Of a stretch of DNA of 64,000 nt, positions 1 through 8,959 are shown in pieces (the stretch's first letter is position 1; every line of letters begins with the position of its first letter). Source of the stretch: Candidatus Omnitrophota bacterium (GTDB lineage: Bacteria; Hinthialibacterota; Hinthialibacteria; Hinthialibacterales; Hinthialibacteraceae); contig JBFMBP010000082.1 of assembly GCA_040755155.1 (NCBI GenBank), forward strand, positions 1 through 64,000, read 5' to 3'. The notes under the pieces are model-generated. The model saw nothing but the letters and a program-made list of their open reading frames with translations. It had not been told where the DNA came from and searched no databases. A program made the position numbers and the translations under genes.

Positions 1-94
1 TTCCAGCCTGCACAAGATATACTGGAGGCAAGATGCCTGCACTACAACAGGCAGTCAGCCGATAGCATCATTAATACTTTTTGCCGGATCGTCA

Positions 95-109
95 GTGATG
101 AATGATGAG
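95..109 (+). repeat. Short dispersed ATGATGAATGATGA-type intergenic motif
   Basis: This stretch reads GTGATGAATGATGAG and lies in the gene-free first 163 bases. The same word, with small changes, recurs between genes at 11228-11246, 32491-32510 (reverse), 36831-36846, 43477-43490 (reverse) and 47428-47447 (reverse, degenerate). No coding role is seen here. Apart from a weak hairpin at 34-53 nothing else is visible in bases 1-163. Confidence 0.4.
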
Positions 110-163
110 TAAAAAAAGGTAACGATCTTCATCGCCCCGACATTCGATCCGAGACGCTAGGTA

Positions 164-790
164 TCAATCGCCGCCGAATTTGATTTGGAAATCGGCCGGC
201 GTTTCGCATACGCCCGACTGCGTGATTTCGCCTTTCTCGTTCATCAGAAAATAGGGGCCAAAACGGCGGCCGTCTTTCACCGATGTGTAACTCTCGATTT
301 GCAGGTTTTTGTGGAAGAATAGTATGCAGCCATTGGCTTTGCTATTTAGCATTTCTAAGTAATCTCGAACGCCCGCGTCTTGATAATGTATAACATAGCT
401 CTTTTTGTTGGAATCTTCAACAAATAAATCAACCAATTTGTTGTCGATGTATGTCATTTTCATTGTTTTTTGTTCATCAGAATCCTCGATGTTGAGATAA
501 CGCCCTTTACCTTTAATTTCACTCGATTTCAAGCCAGGAAGGGATAGTGCTGCCTCTATAGGAAGACGCATTTTATCGGCCAGGTTCCGAATCTCCTGCG
601 CTTTCGTTAGGGCGGCGTCGATGACGGATTGCGCAATCTTGCTTGACTCTCCGCTTTGCTCTTGACTCGCGTTTCTGACTGGAACTACAGAGGATGGTAA
701 GATATTCTTTAGCATCAAATAAATAGCGATCAACCCAAGCAGGATGATTAGAAAGACTATTAATATTATTGCTATGCGTTTACGCGTCAT
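164..790 (-). CDS. Membrane-anchored hypothetical protein (208 aa)
   Basis: I do not recognise this family. Residues 5-27 form one strongly hydrophobic segment after a short basic start (MTRKR), which fits a signal anchor or lipoprotein-like leader with the rest outside the membrane. Residues 38-60 are Ser/Gln-rich and look like a flexible linker. The C-terminal part (about 85-205) is mixed alpha/beta, with a stretch around GRRFGPYFLMNEKG that resembles single MORN-like units seen in many small secreted proteins. The start has AAGGAGA upstream, which supports the ATG at 790. The gene is on the same strand as the broken secreted protein and TPR gene upstream of it, so the three may be co-transcribed. 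Function is unknown. Confidence 0.6.
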   Translation of the reverse strand: MTRKRIAIILIVFLIILLGLIAIYLMLKNILPSSVVPVRNASQEQSGESSKIAQSVIDAALTKAQEIRNLADKMRLPIEAALSLPGLKSSEIKGKGRYLNIEDSDEQKTMKMTYIDNKLVDLFVEDSNKKSYVIHYQDAGVRDYLEMLNSKANGCILFFHKNLQIESYTSVKDGRRFGPYFLMNEKGEITQSGVCETPADFQIKFGGD

Positions 791-845
791 TATTTGTCTC
801 CTTAACCTATAGGTAAATATGGAGTAATTAAATTAAAAGTAAGAT

Positions 846-1848
846 TCAATTACTAAAATCCCACCCTAATTGTCCCGGACTAGAAAGGTAACCGATATCC
901 AGCCATCGTTGTGTATCTGGTAGTGTAATCCCCCCAGCTGCTCCCGCTTGTATGCCTTTATCAGTGCAGTTGTTATCATATAAATGATAGGTGCCAGGAT
1001 TAAGATATAAATTTTTAGTGAATATCAAACCATTATAAAATTGTTGTTGGCTTATATAATATATTTTAAAAACTTCAAATGGATAAGTATCATCATTTGC
1101 GATTGTTCCTTAAGCAGTATAAGGTCCCAAAAAAGGGCTTAACGCCGGAGGTTGGACGATATCCCCATTTAATATTAGCGTATGGAAGAAGGTCGCTTGG
1201 AATTCCAGATGTGCCACTAGCCCAGAATCGCCAGAAAGTATGTCCTACATCATAGTTACCATTACCATCTGTTTCATATAGATCAGCATCGCCTCCTCTT
1301 CCGGGTTGGTCAACATATATGGTAAAAGTGTATTATGCAGGCGTAGGTGTTGGTACGGGCAACGAATTGATGACGATCGTCATCGTTTGCGCCATTACCG
1401 GCCAATTTCCGCAGCTGCCGCCGCTGCATGTGGTTCCCAAATATTGGGCAATAACTGTATATGTACCCGCACCAGGAAATACCATATTCGTATAATAGTT
1501 ATTTGGATTATTGACACTGACAGAACCGTGCGAGCACGTCCAAATCCAGCCGTTTTGGGTGCAGCTTCCGCAGCACGTGCAATTCAAATTTCCATCTATT
1601 TCGTACAAGCCCATATCGAAATGGAGCGTAACGATGCCGTTGGCGGTTACATTTACGGTCGTTTGTCCCAGTTCACTCTGCGCCAACAGGTTCCATTCCG
1701 GCAATTTAAAAACCCAGACGGATAATTGGTCAGGAAAATCGCAGCATGCGGGCCAATTCGTGCATGCGTATCCCGGCATCGCGCTTGTGGTCGCCAACAA
1801 TATTATTATAGCGAAGATGGATTTTATGGTAAAAGAGGTTCTTTTCAT
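846..1848 (-). pseudogene. Broken secreted protein with Pro-Thr linker and a DVGHTF/NCTD-type domain
   Basis: The first intact part (1333-1848, 171 aa) has a signal peptide (about residues 1-28), a Cys-rich beta-sandwich-like region and a PVPTPTPA linker that ends at a TAA (1333-1335). Translation resumes in the same frame directly after that TAA with YTFTIYVDQPGRGG and contains YDVGHTFWRF. The frame is then lost near a CCCTTTTTTGGG run (1126-1137 on the plus strand). In the shifted frame the reading gives SPFLGPYTA, a second TAA (1110-1112), then GTIANDDTYPFEV and on to the final segment with NCTDKGIQAGAAGG and LPDTQ. These motifs in this order resemble a secreted domain that I recall from Bacteroidota-type proteins (DVGHTF...NCTDxA...LPDT). 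So one gene carries two in-frame stops and one frameshift. It is either a decaying gene or an assembly/sequencing error. The pieces are too well ordered to be chance. Confidence 0.7.
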
Positions 1849-1918
1849 TTTATATTCCCCATTTTAATCGTGGATTTCTATAGTTATTCCTATTTAGTCT
1901 GTTTTCTTGAAATAGGGA

Positions 1919-3382
1919 TCAATTCAGTTCATCGAAGCGATAGCGGCGGACGTCGCCTCCGGATTTTTTGACTTGCTGCAAATGCGCCAGCAGACGAATC
2001 GATTTTTCTTTGCAATCCATATCGGAATGTTCGATGCTTCTTTCGAAGCGTAGAATCACGTCTTCCAACAGCGGGGTTGCTTCCTCCAATTTGTTTTGCG
2101 CCACCAACGCCTCGGCCAGACAATACTTGATAGATGGAACGACTTCTTCTTTGGGATAGTTCGATAGTACGTACTTGAGCAGTTCTTCCGATTCCTTGTA
2201 CTTTTTCTTCATATACAAGGCCTGTCCATAGCATTTCGCCATGTTCGCGCCCGCCAAGGTCTGCGGGAAAAACTCTTCCATACCCTTCAAACACCATGCT
2301 TCCGCCTCGTCAAAGCGCCCGTTCCATGCCAGTCCCAATTGATGAAAATCGTATAGCCCGGCAGCCAAATCCATAGGAATTTCAACGCGGATTTTCTCGT
2401 CCTTTATCAAGCTGCTTTCAAGAACTAAAGACGTCACTTCCAACATTCGCGGCATGTTTTCTTTCGACTTTTCCAAATGCCATAAAATATTCATGATCCG
2501 CTCCGCTTGCCATCGCGGACTGCTTTGACTTTTATCCAAATAACTTGAGATATTTTGGCGGGCGGCGTTAAAATCTCTTCCTTCCAAAAACAGGCACAAG
2601 GCTCTATAGAGAGGCAGGTTCTCGTTTTCTTTATAAAATTCGTCCGTTGAGGATAGGAGGCCTATCGTTTTTTGAAACTCATTTTCAACGGCGTCGAACA
2701 TGGTTAAGGCTTCGCCGTAATGTGCGTCGATGGTCAGGCATAACGCTTGCGCTAATTGAAGGATTTGAGGATGGCCGGGCGAATCGGCCAACTGCGGTAA
2801 GACTTTTTCCGCGACGGAGTGGGAAGAATTTTTCGTTTTGTAACGTTTAAGAGCGTCGGCGAAATAGAACAAGTCTTTCTCGTTGCGATAGGCAAACCAT
2901 CCATTATGAATATTGGCCGCTCTTTTGTCGTCTTCGCCGGTTTCGGAAAGGCTGTCGCGGTAATCGGTAAACGAGTTATCCCACTTTTCCTCGCAGGCTT
3001 GGCGATAGATGGCGTCTCCTTCTTCCTTTTGTCCCAAACGGCGCAGCAACCGCGCTTTCGCCAGCAGGGCGTTTCGTTCCAATGGGCTATCTTTTTCTGT
3101 TTTCTTTAAAAGTTTTTCGATTTGCTTCAACGCATCGTCGTCTTTTTTCAGCGCTTGCCCTAATCGCACCAAATCCTTAACGGCTTCGAGACTTATGGCG
3201 ACATCGCTGGCGTTTTGCAATATCTCTGTCGAAAGGTCGAAACGTTCCTGGGAGGACATTGCTCCTTTGAATTGGAGAAAATCGTCCTGATTATTAAAAT
3301 ACGGTGCATTTTGCGATTGTACTAGGAAGTATCCCGCTACAAGAAATACGCTAAGGGATAATATAATAATGATCTTACGCAT
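1919..3382 (-). CDS. Exported TPR-repeat protein (487 aa)
   Basis: The protein begins MRKIIIILSLSVFLVAGYFLV, an N-terminal signal or anchor segment. The remainder is almost entirely helical with repeated alanine/leucine-spaced units typical of tetratricopeptide or SEL1-like repeats, for example around residues 70-150 (RNALLAKARLLRRLGQKEEG) and 360-450 (AKCYGQALYMKKKYKESEELL, then CLAEALVAQNKLEEATPLL). TPR proteins are scaffolds for protein contacts; no catalytic motif is visible. An AAGGAG box sits 8 bases before the ATG at 3382, supporting this start. It lies upstream of the broken gene and the anchored unknown on the same strand and probably shares their transcript. Its partner is unknown. 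Confidence 0.75.
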   Translation of the reverse strand: MRKIIIILSLSVFLVAGYFLVQSQNAPYFNNQDDFLQFKGAMSSQERFDLSTEILQNASDVAISLEAVKDLVRLGQALKKDDDALKQIEKLLKKTEKDSPLERNALLAKARLLRRLGQKEEGDAIYRQACEEKWDNSFTDYRDSLSETGEDDKRAANIHNGWFAYRNEKDLFYFADALKRYKTKNSSHSVAEKVLPQLADSPGHPQILQLAQALCLTIDAHYGEALTMFDAVENEFQKTIGLLSSTDEFYKENENLPLYRALCLFLEGRDFNAARQNISSYLDKSQSSPRWQAERIMNILWHLEKSKENMPRMLEVTSLVLESSLIKDEKIRVEIPMDLAAGLYDFHQLGLAWNGRFDEAEAWCLKGMEEFFPQTLAGANMAKCYGQALYMKKKYKESEELLKYVLSNYPKEEVVPSIKYCLAEALVAQNKLEEATPLLEDVILRFERSIEHSDMDCKEKSIRLLAHLQQVKKSGGDVRRYRFDELN

Positions 3383-3730
3383 GAGCTTACTCCTTCTAAA
3401 TTGGATTGATAATTTATATTAGGAAAAATTTGCCGATAAATATCATAATATTTTAACAAATAGGTCATAAATGATACTTTCGACTAGAAAGAGACTGTCG
3501 TTCATCTATCGCTATCTGGAATCAACACCGAATCGCTATAATAATAATAATAATAATAAATCATATTGTCAATAAGAAAATTTAAAAATTACAAGAAATT
3601 TTTCATGCCAAACTTCTATGCCCTTTAAAGGCTCTACTTTCTTTTTCCTCGCCATGCCTATCGCTTCCCTTGGGGCGGCGGCGAGTATGGCCGTATAATC
3701 TTCGATATCCCAAAATCAGCGAGGACGATC
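3383..3730. other. Gene-free divergent intergenic region
   Basis: This 348-base AT-rich stretch separates the minus-strand TPR gene from the plus-strand oxidoreductase gene. It must hold the promoters of both, but no clear -35/-10 pair could be assigned. It contains a TAA microsatellite at 3537-3560. No ORF with coding character is seen. Confidence 0.6.
3537..3560. repeat. TAA trinucleotide microsatellite
   Basis: Seven to eight perfect TAA/ATA units stand in the AT-rich spacer about 170-195 bases upstream of the oxidoreductase start and 155-180 bases upstream of the TPR gene. Such a tract can change length by slippage. A shorter AATAATAATAA run is present at 49107-49118 upstream of a coiled-coil gene. 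Confidence 0.8.
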
Positions 3731-5071
3731 ATGCGGCAGTTGCGAATCGCCGTCATCGGCGGCGGCATGTTTTTCAAGGAGATTATCGGGCAGACGTTGA
3801 AGGATTTCGAACGCGGGGGCTTCGCTGGGGCGTTGACCTCTATCGGCATGAGCCACTATGCGCCGCTAGTGGCGGATATCCAATGCCGCTTCATCGCCAT
3901 CGGTACGCATAGCGCTGTGTTGGGCAACGTGGACGGCATCGTGCAGTGGTTCAAGGAGGATTTTCCCGCATCCGCCCTGCGCGCGCATTACCGCGAGAAC
4001 GTGTGGGAGGAGATGCTCGACGTTTATCAGCCGGATATTCTTTTTGTCGCCACGCCAGATCATCTGCATTACGCGCCGATTATAGCGGCGCTGGAGCGGG
4101 GCGTCCACGTTATCACGGAAAAGCCCGTCTGCCTTAAGACCGCCGAGATCGACCGCATCATCGCCCTTGCGCGGCGGCAAAAGCGGATCGTGGCCGCCGA
4201 CATGCACAAGCGCTACGATCCCTTCGTGCGCGACTTGATGAGCCACGCCAAAGAAAAATACGACCAGATCGACCGCGTGCGAGCCTGCCTGGAAGAGCCG
4301 ATCGACGTTTCTACGGAAGTGTTCAAATGGGCGGAGCAGTCCAATCCTTTCACCTACGTCGGCTGCCATTGGCTGGACGTCGTGGCGTATTATCTCGACG
4401 TCTTCCCCGCCAGCCTTTTCGCCGTGGGGCAAAAGAAACTGTTGGCGAATTGGGGCCGCTATCATCGCCTCTCCGCCGAAAAAGAGAAGCGCCCGTTGGA
4501 ATCCTATTCCAAGCCGCATGACATTAATGCCTGGGACGCTCTTTCCGTGGGCATTACTTACGCCGATGGGATGTACGGCGAATACCACAACAATTGGATT
4601 AATCCCCGCGATTTCGAAGGCGCCGTCAACCAGGAGATCGAGGTTTATGGAACGCTGGGGCGGGGCATGGTCGATCAGCAGGATCGGGGCTACCGAGAAG
4701 CGATCATGGGCGAAGGTTCGCGCACGCGCAATCCGGCGTTTGGAGGCCGCATCCAAAATCGCGGCGGCTATACCGAGATATTCGGCTACGGCAAAGCGTC
4801 GATCGTGGCGGGAATTTTGGCCATTGCGCGGGCAAAGTTTTTCGGCGACGATCCCGAAGAATTGAAGAATACCTACCCCAACGTAGAATCGCAGCGTAAT
4901 GTTATTATGATTATCGAAGCGGCGGCGGAAACGGCGCGGCGCAACTTCGATTATCACGCCGCCGGCAAAGGCTGCCCTGTCACGGCGCGCTTCGAAGAAG
5001 ACTTGATCGCCATCGTCGATCCCTACCGGACGCCGGTAGAAGATATCCTCTATCGACGCAGCGAAGAATGA
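3731..5071 (+). CDS. Gfo/Idh/MocA-family NAD(P)-dependent oxidoreductase
   Basis: The family oxidises or reduces sugars, inositols and sugar derivatives with NAD(P). The N-terminal Rossmann fold is visible: RIAVIGGG at residues 5-12, ATPDHLH at 107-113 and the family hallmark EKP at 130-132. The second domain has AADMHKRYDP (about 155-164) in the place of the usual substrate-side segment and GCHWLD with His213 as the likely catalytic or substrate-contacting histidine. The length of 446 aa is somewhat longer than the usual 330-400. There is no signal peptide, so it is cytoplasmic. It faces a convergent sulfatase only 16 bases away and opens a carbohydrate-related region. Gfo/Idh enzymes often work with DUF1080 proteins such as those at 18482 and 43652 in 3-ketosugar routes, but that link is inferred. 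Confidence 0.9.
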   Translation: MRQLRIAVIGGGMFFKEIIGQTLKDFERGGFAGALTSIGMSHYAPLVADIQCRFIAIGTHSAVLGNVDGIVQWFKEDFPASALRAHYRENVWEEMLDVYQPDILFVATPDHLHYAPIIAALERGVHVITEKPVCLKTAEIDRIIALARRQKRIVAADMHKRYDPFVRDLMSHAKEKYDQIDRVRACLEEPIDVSTEVFKWAEQSNPFTYVGCHWLDVVAYYLDVFPASLFAVGQKKLLANWGRYHRLSAEKEKRPLESYSKPHDINAWDALSVGITYADGMYGEYHNNWINPRDFEGAVNQEIEVYGTLGRGMVDQQDRGYREAIMGEGSRTRNPAFGGRIQNRGGYTEIFGYGKASIVAGILAIARAKFFGDDPEELKNTYPNVESQRNVIMIIEAAAETARRNFDYHAAGKGCPVTARFEEDLIAIVDPYRTPVEDILYRRSEE

Positions 5072-5087
5072 AGGAGAAACGAAGCAA

Positions 5088-6536
5088 TCACGCGCGAAAA
5101 CTGGGAACCATAGCCGCTCCGAACTCTTTCATCAGGGCGCCGAGGCGTTTGCGCATATCCTGCCTTGTTTCGTAATGGGCGGGATCGTCGATGAGGTTGC
5201 GCATTTCTTGAGGGTCGTTCTGCAAATCGTACAATTCGTCGAGATCGAAAATCCCGTTGAAATTCATGTATTTGTAACGCTCCGTGCGCACACCGAAAAC
5301 TGTAGGCGTTTGGGGGAAAGCGCGTTCCCAAAAATATTCGTAGAGCATGGCTTCGCGCCAGGAAACGTCTTCGCCGCGCAAGATGGGGAGGAAAGACCGG
5401 CCCTGGATGGTATCGGGAATGGGCAGACCGGCGGTTTCCAAAATAGTGGGGGCGATATCGACGTTGAGGGCGATGCGATCGGTTCGCCGCTTCCCCTGGA
5501 TTCGATGAGGATAATGGGCCAACAGAGGGACGCGGATGGATTCTTCGTACATGCAGCGCTTGTCGATGAGGCCGTGTTCTCCATGAAGAAAACCGTTGTC
5601 GCTGGTAAAAAGAATGAGTGAGTCGTCCAATGCGCCTTGAGACTCCAAAACGTCCAGCACGCGCCCGATGCTGTCGTCGACGGAGAGCATGGTTCGATTG
5701 TAGTCGAGGAGAAAGCGGTCGAAATAGGTCCCGTCGTGATACATATAATCCACGCCGTGCCAGCTGTGGCGCTGGCGTTTGACCCAAAGGGGTTTGCCTG
5801 CGTAATTCTCTTCCGCAGCGGCCATCGAAGCCGGATGTTCGATTTTGACGTCGGAGAAAGCGTCTTTATGACGTTCGGCGGGATAGAAATCGGCGTGAAC
5901 GGCTTTGTGGGAGAGGTAGAGAAAGAAAGGCTTGCTGCGCTCTTTCTTTAAAAATTCCTCGGCGTAATCGGTAAGCAGATCGGTCATGTAGCCCTGGCGC
6001 GGCGTGGTCTTGCCATTGATATTGAATACAGGATTGTTATAAACGCCCTGGCCTCTGAAACTGACCCAATGGTCGAAGCCGGGGCGGGGCGCGTCGCTTT
6101 CGCCGCCCATGTGCCATTTGCCGATGAAGGCTGTCTCGTAGCCGCCCTTTTGCAATTCGAGGGGGAATATGGGCGCGGCTTCCGGCAGAAGCGTGGAATT
6201 GTCCAGAACGCCGTGGAGATGGGCGTATTGGCCGCTGAGAATGCTGGCGCGGCTGGGCGAGCATAACGAGGTCGTAACGTAAGCGTGGTTGAAGAGAACA
6301 CCATCGTTGGCGAGACGGTCGATATTGGGCGTCTTGAGGAAGGGGTGATTCATGCAGCTCATGGAATCGAAGCGCATGTCGTCGATGAGAATAAAGACGA
6401 TGTTGGGCTTTTGGGGTTGCGCCTGGGAGGAAGCAGTATGTGATGCGCCGATAAAAGGAAAAGCGATTCCCGCGGCGGAAGCGGTTTGAAGAAATCGGCG
6501 GCGAGTGGATTGGTGGGAATTCGGCTTCGTCATCAT
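5088..6536 (-). CDS. Tat-exported type I sulfatase (482 aa)
   Basis: This hydrolyses sulfate esters, probably on sulfated glycans outside the cytoplasm. A twin-arginine leader STRRRFLQTASAAG (residues 10-23) is followed by the alkaline-phosphatase/sulfatase fold starting at KPNIVFILIDDM, whose paired Asp (52-53) bind calcium. The formylglycine site is C92-S-P-S-R96 within SLCSPSRASILSG, the cysteine form that needs a formylglycine-generating enzyme; none lies in the window. FTSDNGFLHGEHG further down supplies the second set of metal ligands. Length and the C-terminal pattern ELYDLQNDPQEMRNL are typical of S1-family sulfatases acting on polysaccharides. The substrate is not predictable. It converges with the Gfo/Idh gene and leaves too little room for a separate terminator. 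Confidence 0.93.
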   Translation of the reverse strand: MMTKPNSHQSTRRRFLQTASAAGIAFPFIGASHTASSQAQPQKPNIVFILIDDMRFDSMSCMNHPFLKTPNIDRLANDGVLFNHAYVTTSLCSPSRASILSGQYAHLHGVLDNSTLLPEAAPIFPLELQKGGYETAFIGKWHMGGESDAPRPGFDHWVSFRGQGVYNNPVFNINGKTTPRQGYMTDLLTDYAEEFLKKERSKPFFLYLSHKAVHADFYPAERHKDAFSDVKIEHPASMAAAEENYAGKPLWVKRQRHSWHGVDYMYHDGTYFDRFLLDYNRTMLSVDDSIGRVLDVLESQGALDDSLILFTSDNGFLHGEHGLIDKRCMYEESIRVPLLAHYPHRIQGKRRTDRIALNVDIAPTILETAGLPIPDTIQGRSFLPILRGEDVSWREAMLYEYFWERAFPQTPTVFGVRTERYKYMNFNGIFDLDELYDLQNDPQEMRNLIDDPAHYETRQDMRKRLGALMKEFGAAMVPSFRA

Positions 6537-6757
6537 TATCCCCTAGCACTTGATTTTATTTCTCCAATAAATCCGAAAACGACAATTTGGATCGTTTCCC
6601 AATATATCAGAAATTGGAAATGACGAAAGTACAATAGCGAAATCAAATCGGTTCAAGGAAATACTTGACTTAAACCAATCTGTATTGAGTCGGGCGATTA
6701 TACGACGCCAATATCCGTAAAATTCAAAACATATCAAATCATAGACTATGATGAAAT

Positions 6758-6783
6758 CCGCTTGTAAGTTTTCGTACAAGCGG
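6758..6783 (-). terminator. Hairpin downstream of the 628-aa secreted protein gene
   Basis: A perfect 9-bp stem, CCGCTTGTA (6758-6766) with TACAAGCGG (6775-6783), encloses an 8-base loop just beyond the stop at 6792. The T-run after it on the minus strand is weak (ATTTCAT), so it may be a terminator or an mRNA-stabilising hairpin. The rest of the spacer 6537-6791 shows no gene. Confidence 0.55.
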
Positions 6784-6791
6784 CGGCGCGG

Positions 6792-8678
6792 TCAATCTCC
6801 CGCCGATACGTCCAGATCGGGCGAGGCGATATATCCGCGAACGTAACTGATATAGAGCGCGTCTTTGTCGAATTGCGTATAGGCGCGGGCGGTGGTTCCC
6901 GTTACGAAGACGGAATCCGCCGCCGTCAGACCGCCGGGATCGGTCGATTCCTTGTAAGGTTCGTTGGCTCCGGCCATGATTCCCGCCATCTGCAAAGCCG
7001 TCGTAAGAAATTCGTTCTGCACCTGTTCCGCACTATAGGATGGAAACTTTTCCTGGATTTTCTGCAGGGTGTTGATGGAAAAATCGTTGGCGGCGATGCG
7101 GCGCGCATCGTCGGTGGATGTTTTGGGGACGCTGGCGCTGCCCAAAACCGAAGTTTGGGGATTGTCCCACCACCAGCCCAGAATATAGGAACTGGGCAAT
7201 CCCATCTCGCTGTAATTGGGCGGATAAACGCTGGAAGAAAAGGAACTGACGCTTAAACCTGTTAAAAGATTGCGCGTTGCTTGCGGTAATTGAATCGTAA
7301 TGATGTTCAAGAGCAGAGTTTTCTCCTGTTCGGTGGGAACATAGCCAGAATCAGCGGCGGCGGCGTCCAACAGCAGCCAAGGTACGGAACTCGGCAGTTT
7401 GAGTTGCGTCATCACTTTCTGCCCATTAAACGTGGTGGCGTAACTTTCGCTGGATCGGAAAATGGCGTCGTAGGCGCTCATAGGGAATCCCAAGGGGATG
7501 ACGGCTTCGTTCATCGTTCGGCTGGCGGTTGGCGAAAACGCGGCGCCGACGTGAAGATAATGGCTCTTGCCGGAAACGCGCAGCCGGAAAGATTCCGTGG
7601 TTGCGGAAAGAATCAGGGAATAAGAACCGTCGCCGCCGGAAACCGTGGAGAGAATAGCGCTCTCGTTCGTCGCGTCGCTTACGTTGTAAAGAGCAGGAAT
7701 AAGGGATACCTCGGCGCCCGCGACGGGATCGCCTTCCACGGCGTCGCCGCTATTGATAAGGTAGGAAACTTTGCCGGATAGGCTGATTGTAGGAATAGGC
7801 GTAGGCGTGGGCGTCGGCGGAATCGGAGTCGGCGTTGGAGTCGGCCATAAGGTGGATTGGTCGATGGAAAAATTGATCGGACCAGCGTCCATGCGCGCGG
7901 GGCTGCCGGTTTTGCGCAGCGCAAAAACGCGGAACCAATAGGCCATATTATTCTGCGGCCCGCTCTGGAAGGCCTTATCCAACAGAAAAGTGCGGTTGCC
8001 GTCAAAGCGGAAGAAATAAATATCCGCCGCACCCGTTTGACCGAGAAAAACGAAATTCTGACCGTCGACGCTGACCTGGACATGTACGTCGTAGAAGTCG
8101 CCTTCGCCGGGATTGAATTTCAAAGCGATGGCGCTTTCGAGTTCGCCGTCCACGTCCTCGCCGTTGCTGAGATCGGTGGAATGGAATAGGTCGTCCACGA
8201 CAATGGCCGTTTGCGCGGGCAAATCGCTGGGATTGGCGATCTTTTTCAATTTCACCGCTTCGCCGCCGTCTAGGTTATAGCCCATCGGACCGCGCTGGTT
8301 CAATACGACGTTGGCGGCGTTGGTGCGCAAGCCCCAAACGCGAAACTCGAATTGGGTATTCACGTCAGGGTTGTTCCACGTATAAAAACTTGCTCCGACG
8401 TCGACTGCGTTGAGATAGAAAAAGCCGCCGTCGTTTTTCTTGACGTAGATATGCCAGGCGTAAACGTCGTTTCCCGTATAATTCCAACGCACGGTCAACT
8501 TCCTATCGTTGACATCGTCGAAATCCGTCTGGCGGGTAAGACCGTCGATGCTGGTTTCATCGTCATAGACTTCGACCGTATCGGCGGGAATGGAAAACGT
8601 TTGCCCGAAAGCGGGAGCGGCGAAGAAGATGGCGAGTATGGGAATCACTCTCATCGTAGAGTTAATGGAACGATTCAT
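6792..8678 (-). CDS. Secreted multidomain protein with Fn3-like modules, Pro-Thr linker and carboxypeptidase-regulatory-like domain
   Basis: Residues 1-25 are a signal peptide (MNRSINSTMRVIPILAIFFA). Two beta-sandwich modules of fibronectin-III type follow at about 58-125 and 185-260, recognisable by LTVRWNYTGNDVYAWHIYV and the second YWFRVFAL strand. A linker of repeated PTPTP units spans about 279-297. It is followed by SGKVSYLINSGDAVEGDPVAGAEVSLI, which matches the start of carboxypeptidase-regulatory/SdrB-like folds. The C-terminal 230 residues resemble no family I know. There is no catalytic motif, so the likely role is binding or display at the cell surface or in the extracellular medium. 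GAGGAAG stands 6 bases before the ATG. It sits between a sulfatase and a divergent hydrolase-like gene. Confidence 0.7.
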   Translation of the reverse strand: MNRSINSTMRVIPILAIFFAAPAFGQTFSIPADTVEVYDDETSIDGLTRQTDFDDVNDRKLTVRWNYTGNDVYAWHIYVKKNDGGFFYLNAVDVGASFYTWNNPDVNTQFEFRVWGLRTNAANVVLNQRGPMGYNLDGGEAVKLKKIANPSDLPAQTAIVVDDLFHSTDLSNGEDVDGELESAIALKFNPGEGDFYDVHVQVSVDGQNFVFLGQTGAADIYFFRFDGNRTFLLDKAFQSGPQNNMAYWFRVFALRKTGSPARMDAGPINFSIDQSTLWPTPTPTPIPPTPTPTPIPTISLSGKVSYLINSGDAVEGDPVAGAEVSLIPALYNVSDATNESAILSTVSGGDGSYSLILSATTESFRLRVSGKSHYLHVGAAFSPTASRTMNEAVIPLGFPMSAYDAIFRSSESYATTFNGQKVMTQLKLPSSVPWLLLDAAAADSGYVPTEQEKTLLLNIITIQLPQATRNLLTGLSVSSFSSSVYPPNYSEMGLPSSYILGWWWDNPQTSVLGSASVPKTSTDDARRIAANDFSINTLQKIQEKFPSYSAEQVQNEFLTTALQMAGIMAGANEPYKESTDPGGLTAADSVFVTGTTARAYTQFDKDALYISYVRGYIASPDLDVSAGD

Positions 8679-8959
8679 ATTGCTTCCTCACTTTTTAATT
8701 TTGAACTTTTATGATATGAGAAACGGGGCGATAAAAAGAAAAAGCCGCCGAATCAAATATTCTTTTCAACGATATTTTTCCGCGCTAGACTTTTTATCAG
8801 CAATTTTTAAAAAGAAAGTAATATTAGAATACAGAAGGTTTTGTCTTACTATATCAAAAAAATTCGTTTTTGCATCGTATTTTGACGAGAATTAGGGATA
8901 TTTCGTAAAATTCTAATGAAGTCCCTTCCTATTTTTAATCCTTTCGAGGCGCGACTCCA

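Noticed and set aside
3866-4957. A 363-aa minus-strand ORF lying opposite the Gfo/Idh gene
   Set aside because: It is a shadow of a clear coding gene; the plus-strand protein has all family motifs, and the minus-strand product has no motif.
6543-6779. 78-aa minus-strand ORF between the sulfatase and the 628-aa gene
   Set aside because: It is AT-rich, lacks a ribosome site and includes the terminator-like hairpin at 6758-6783.
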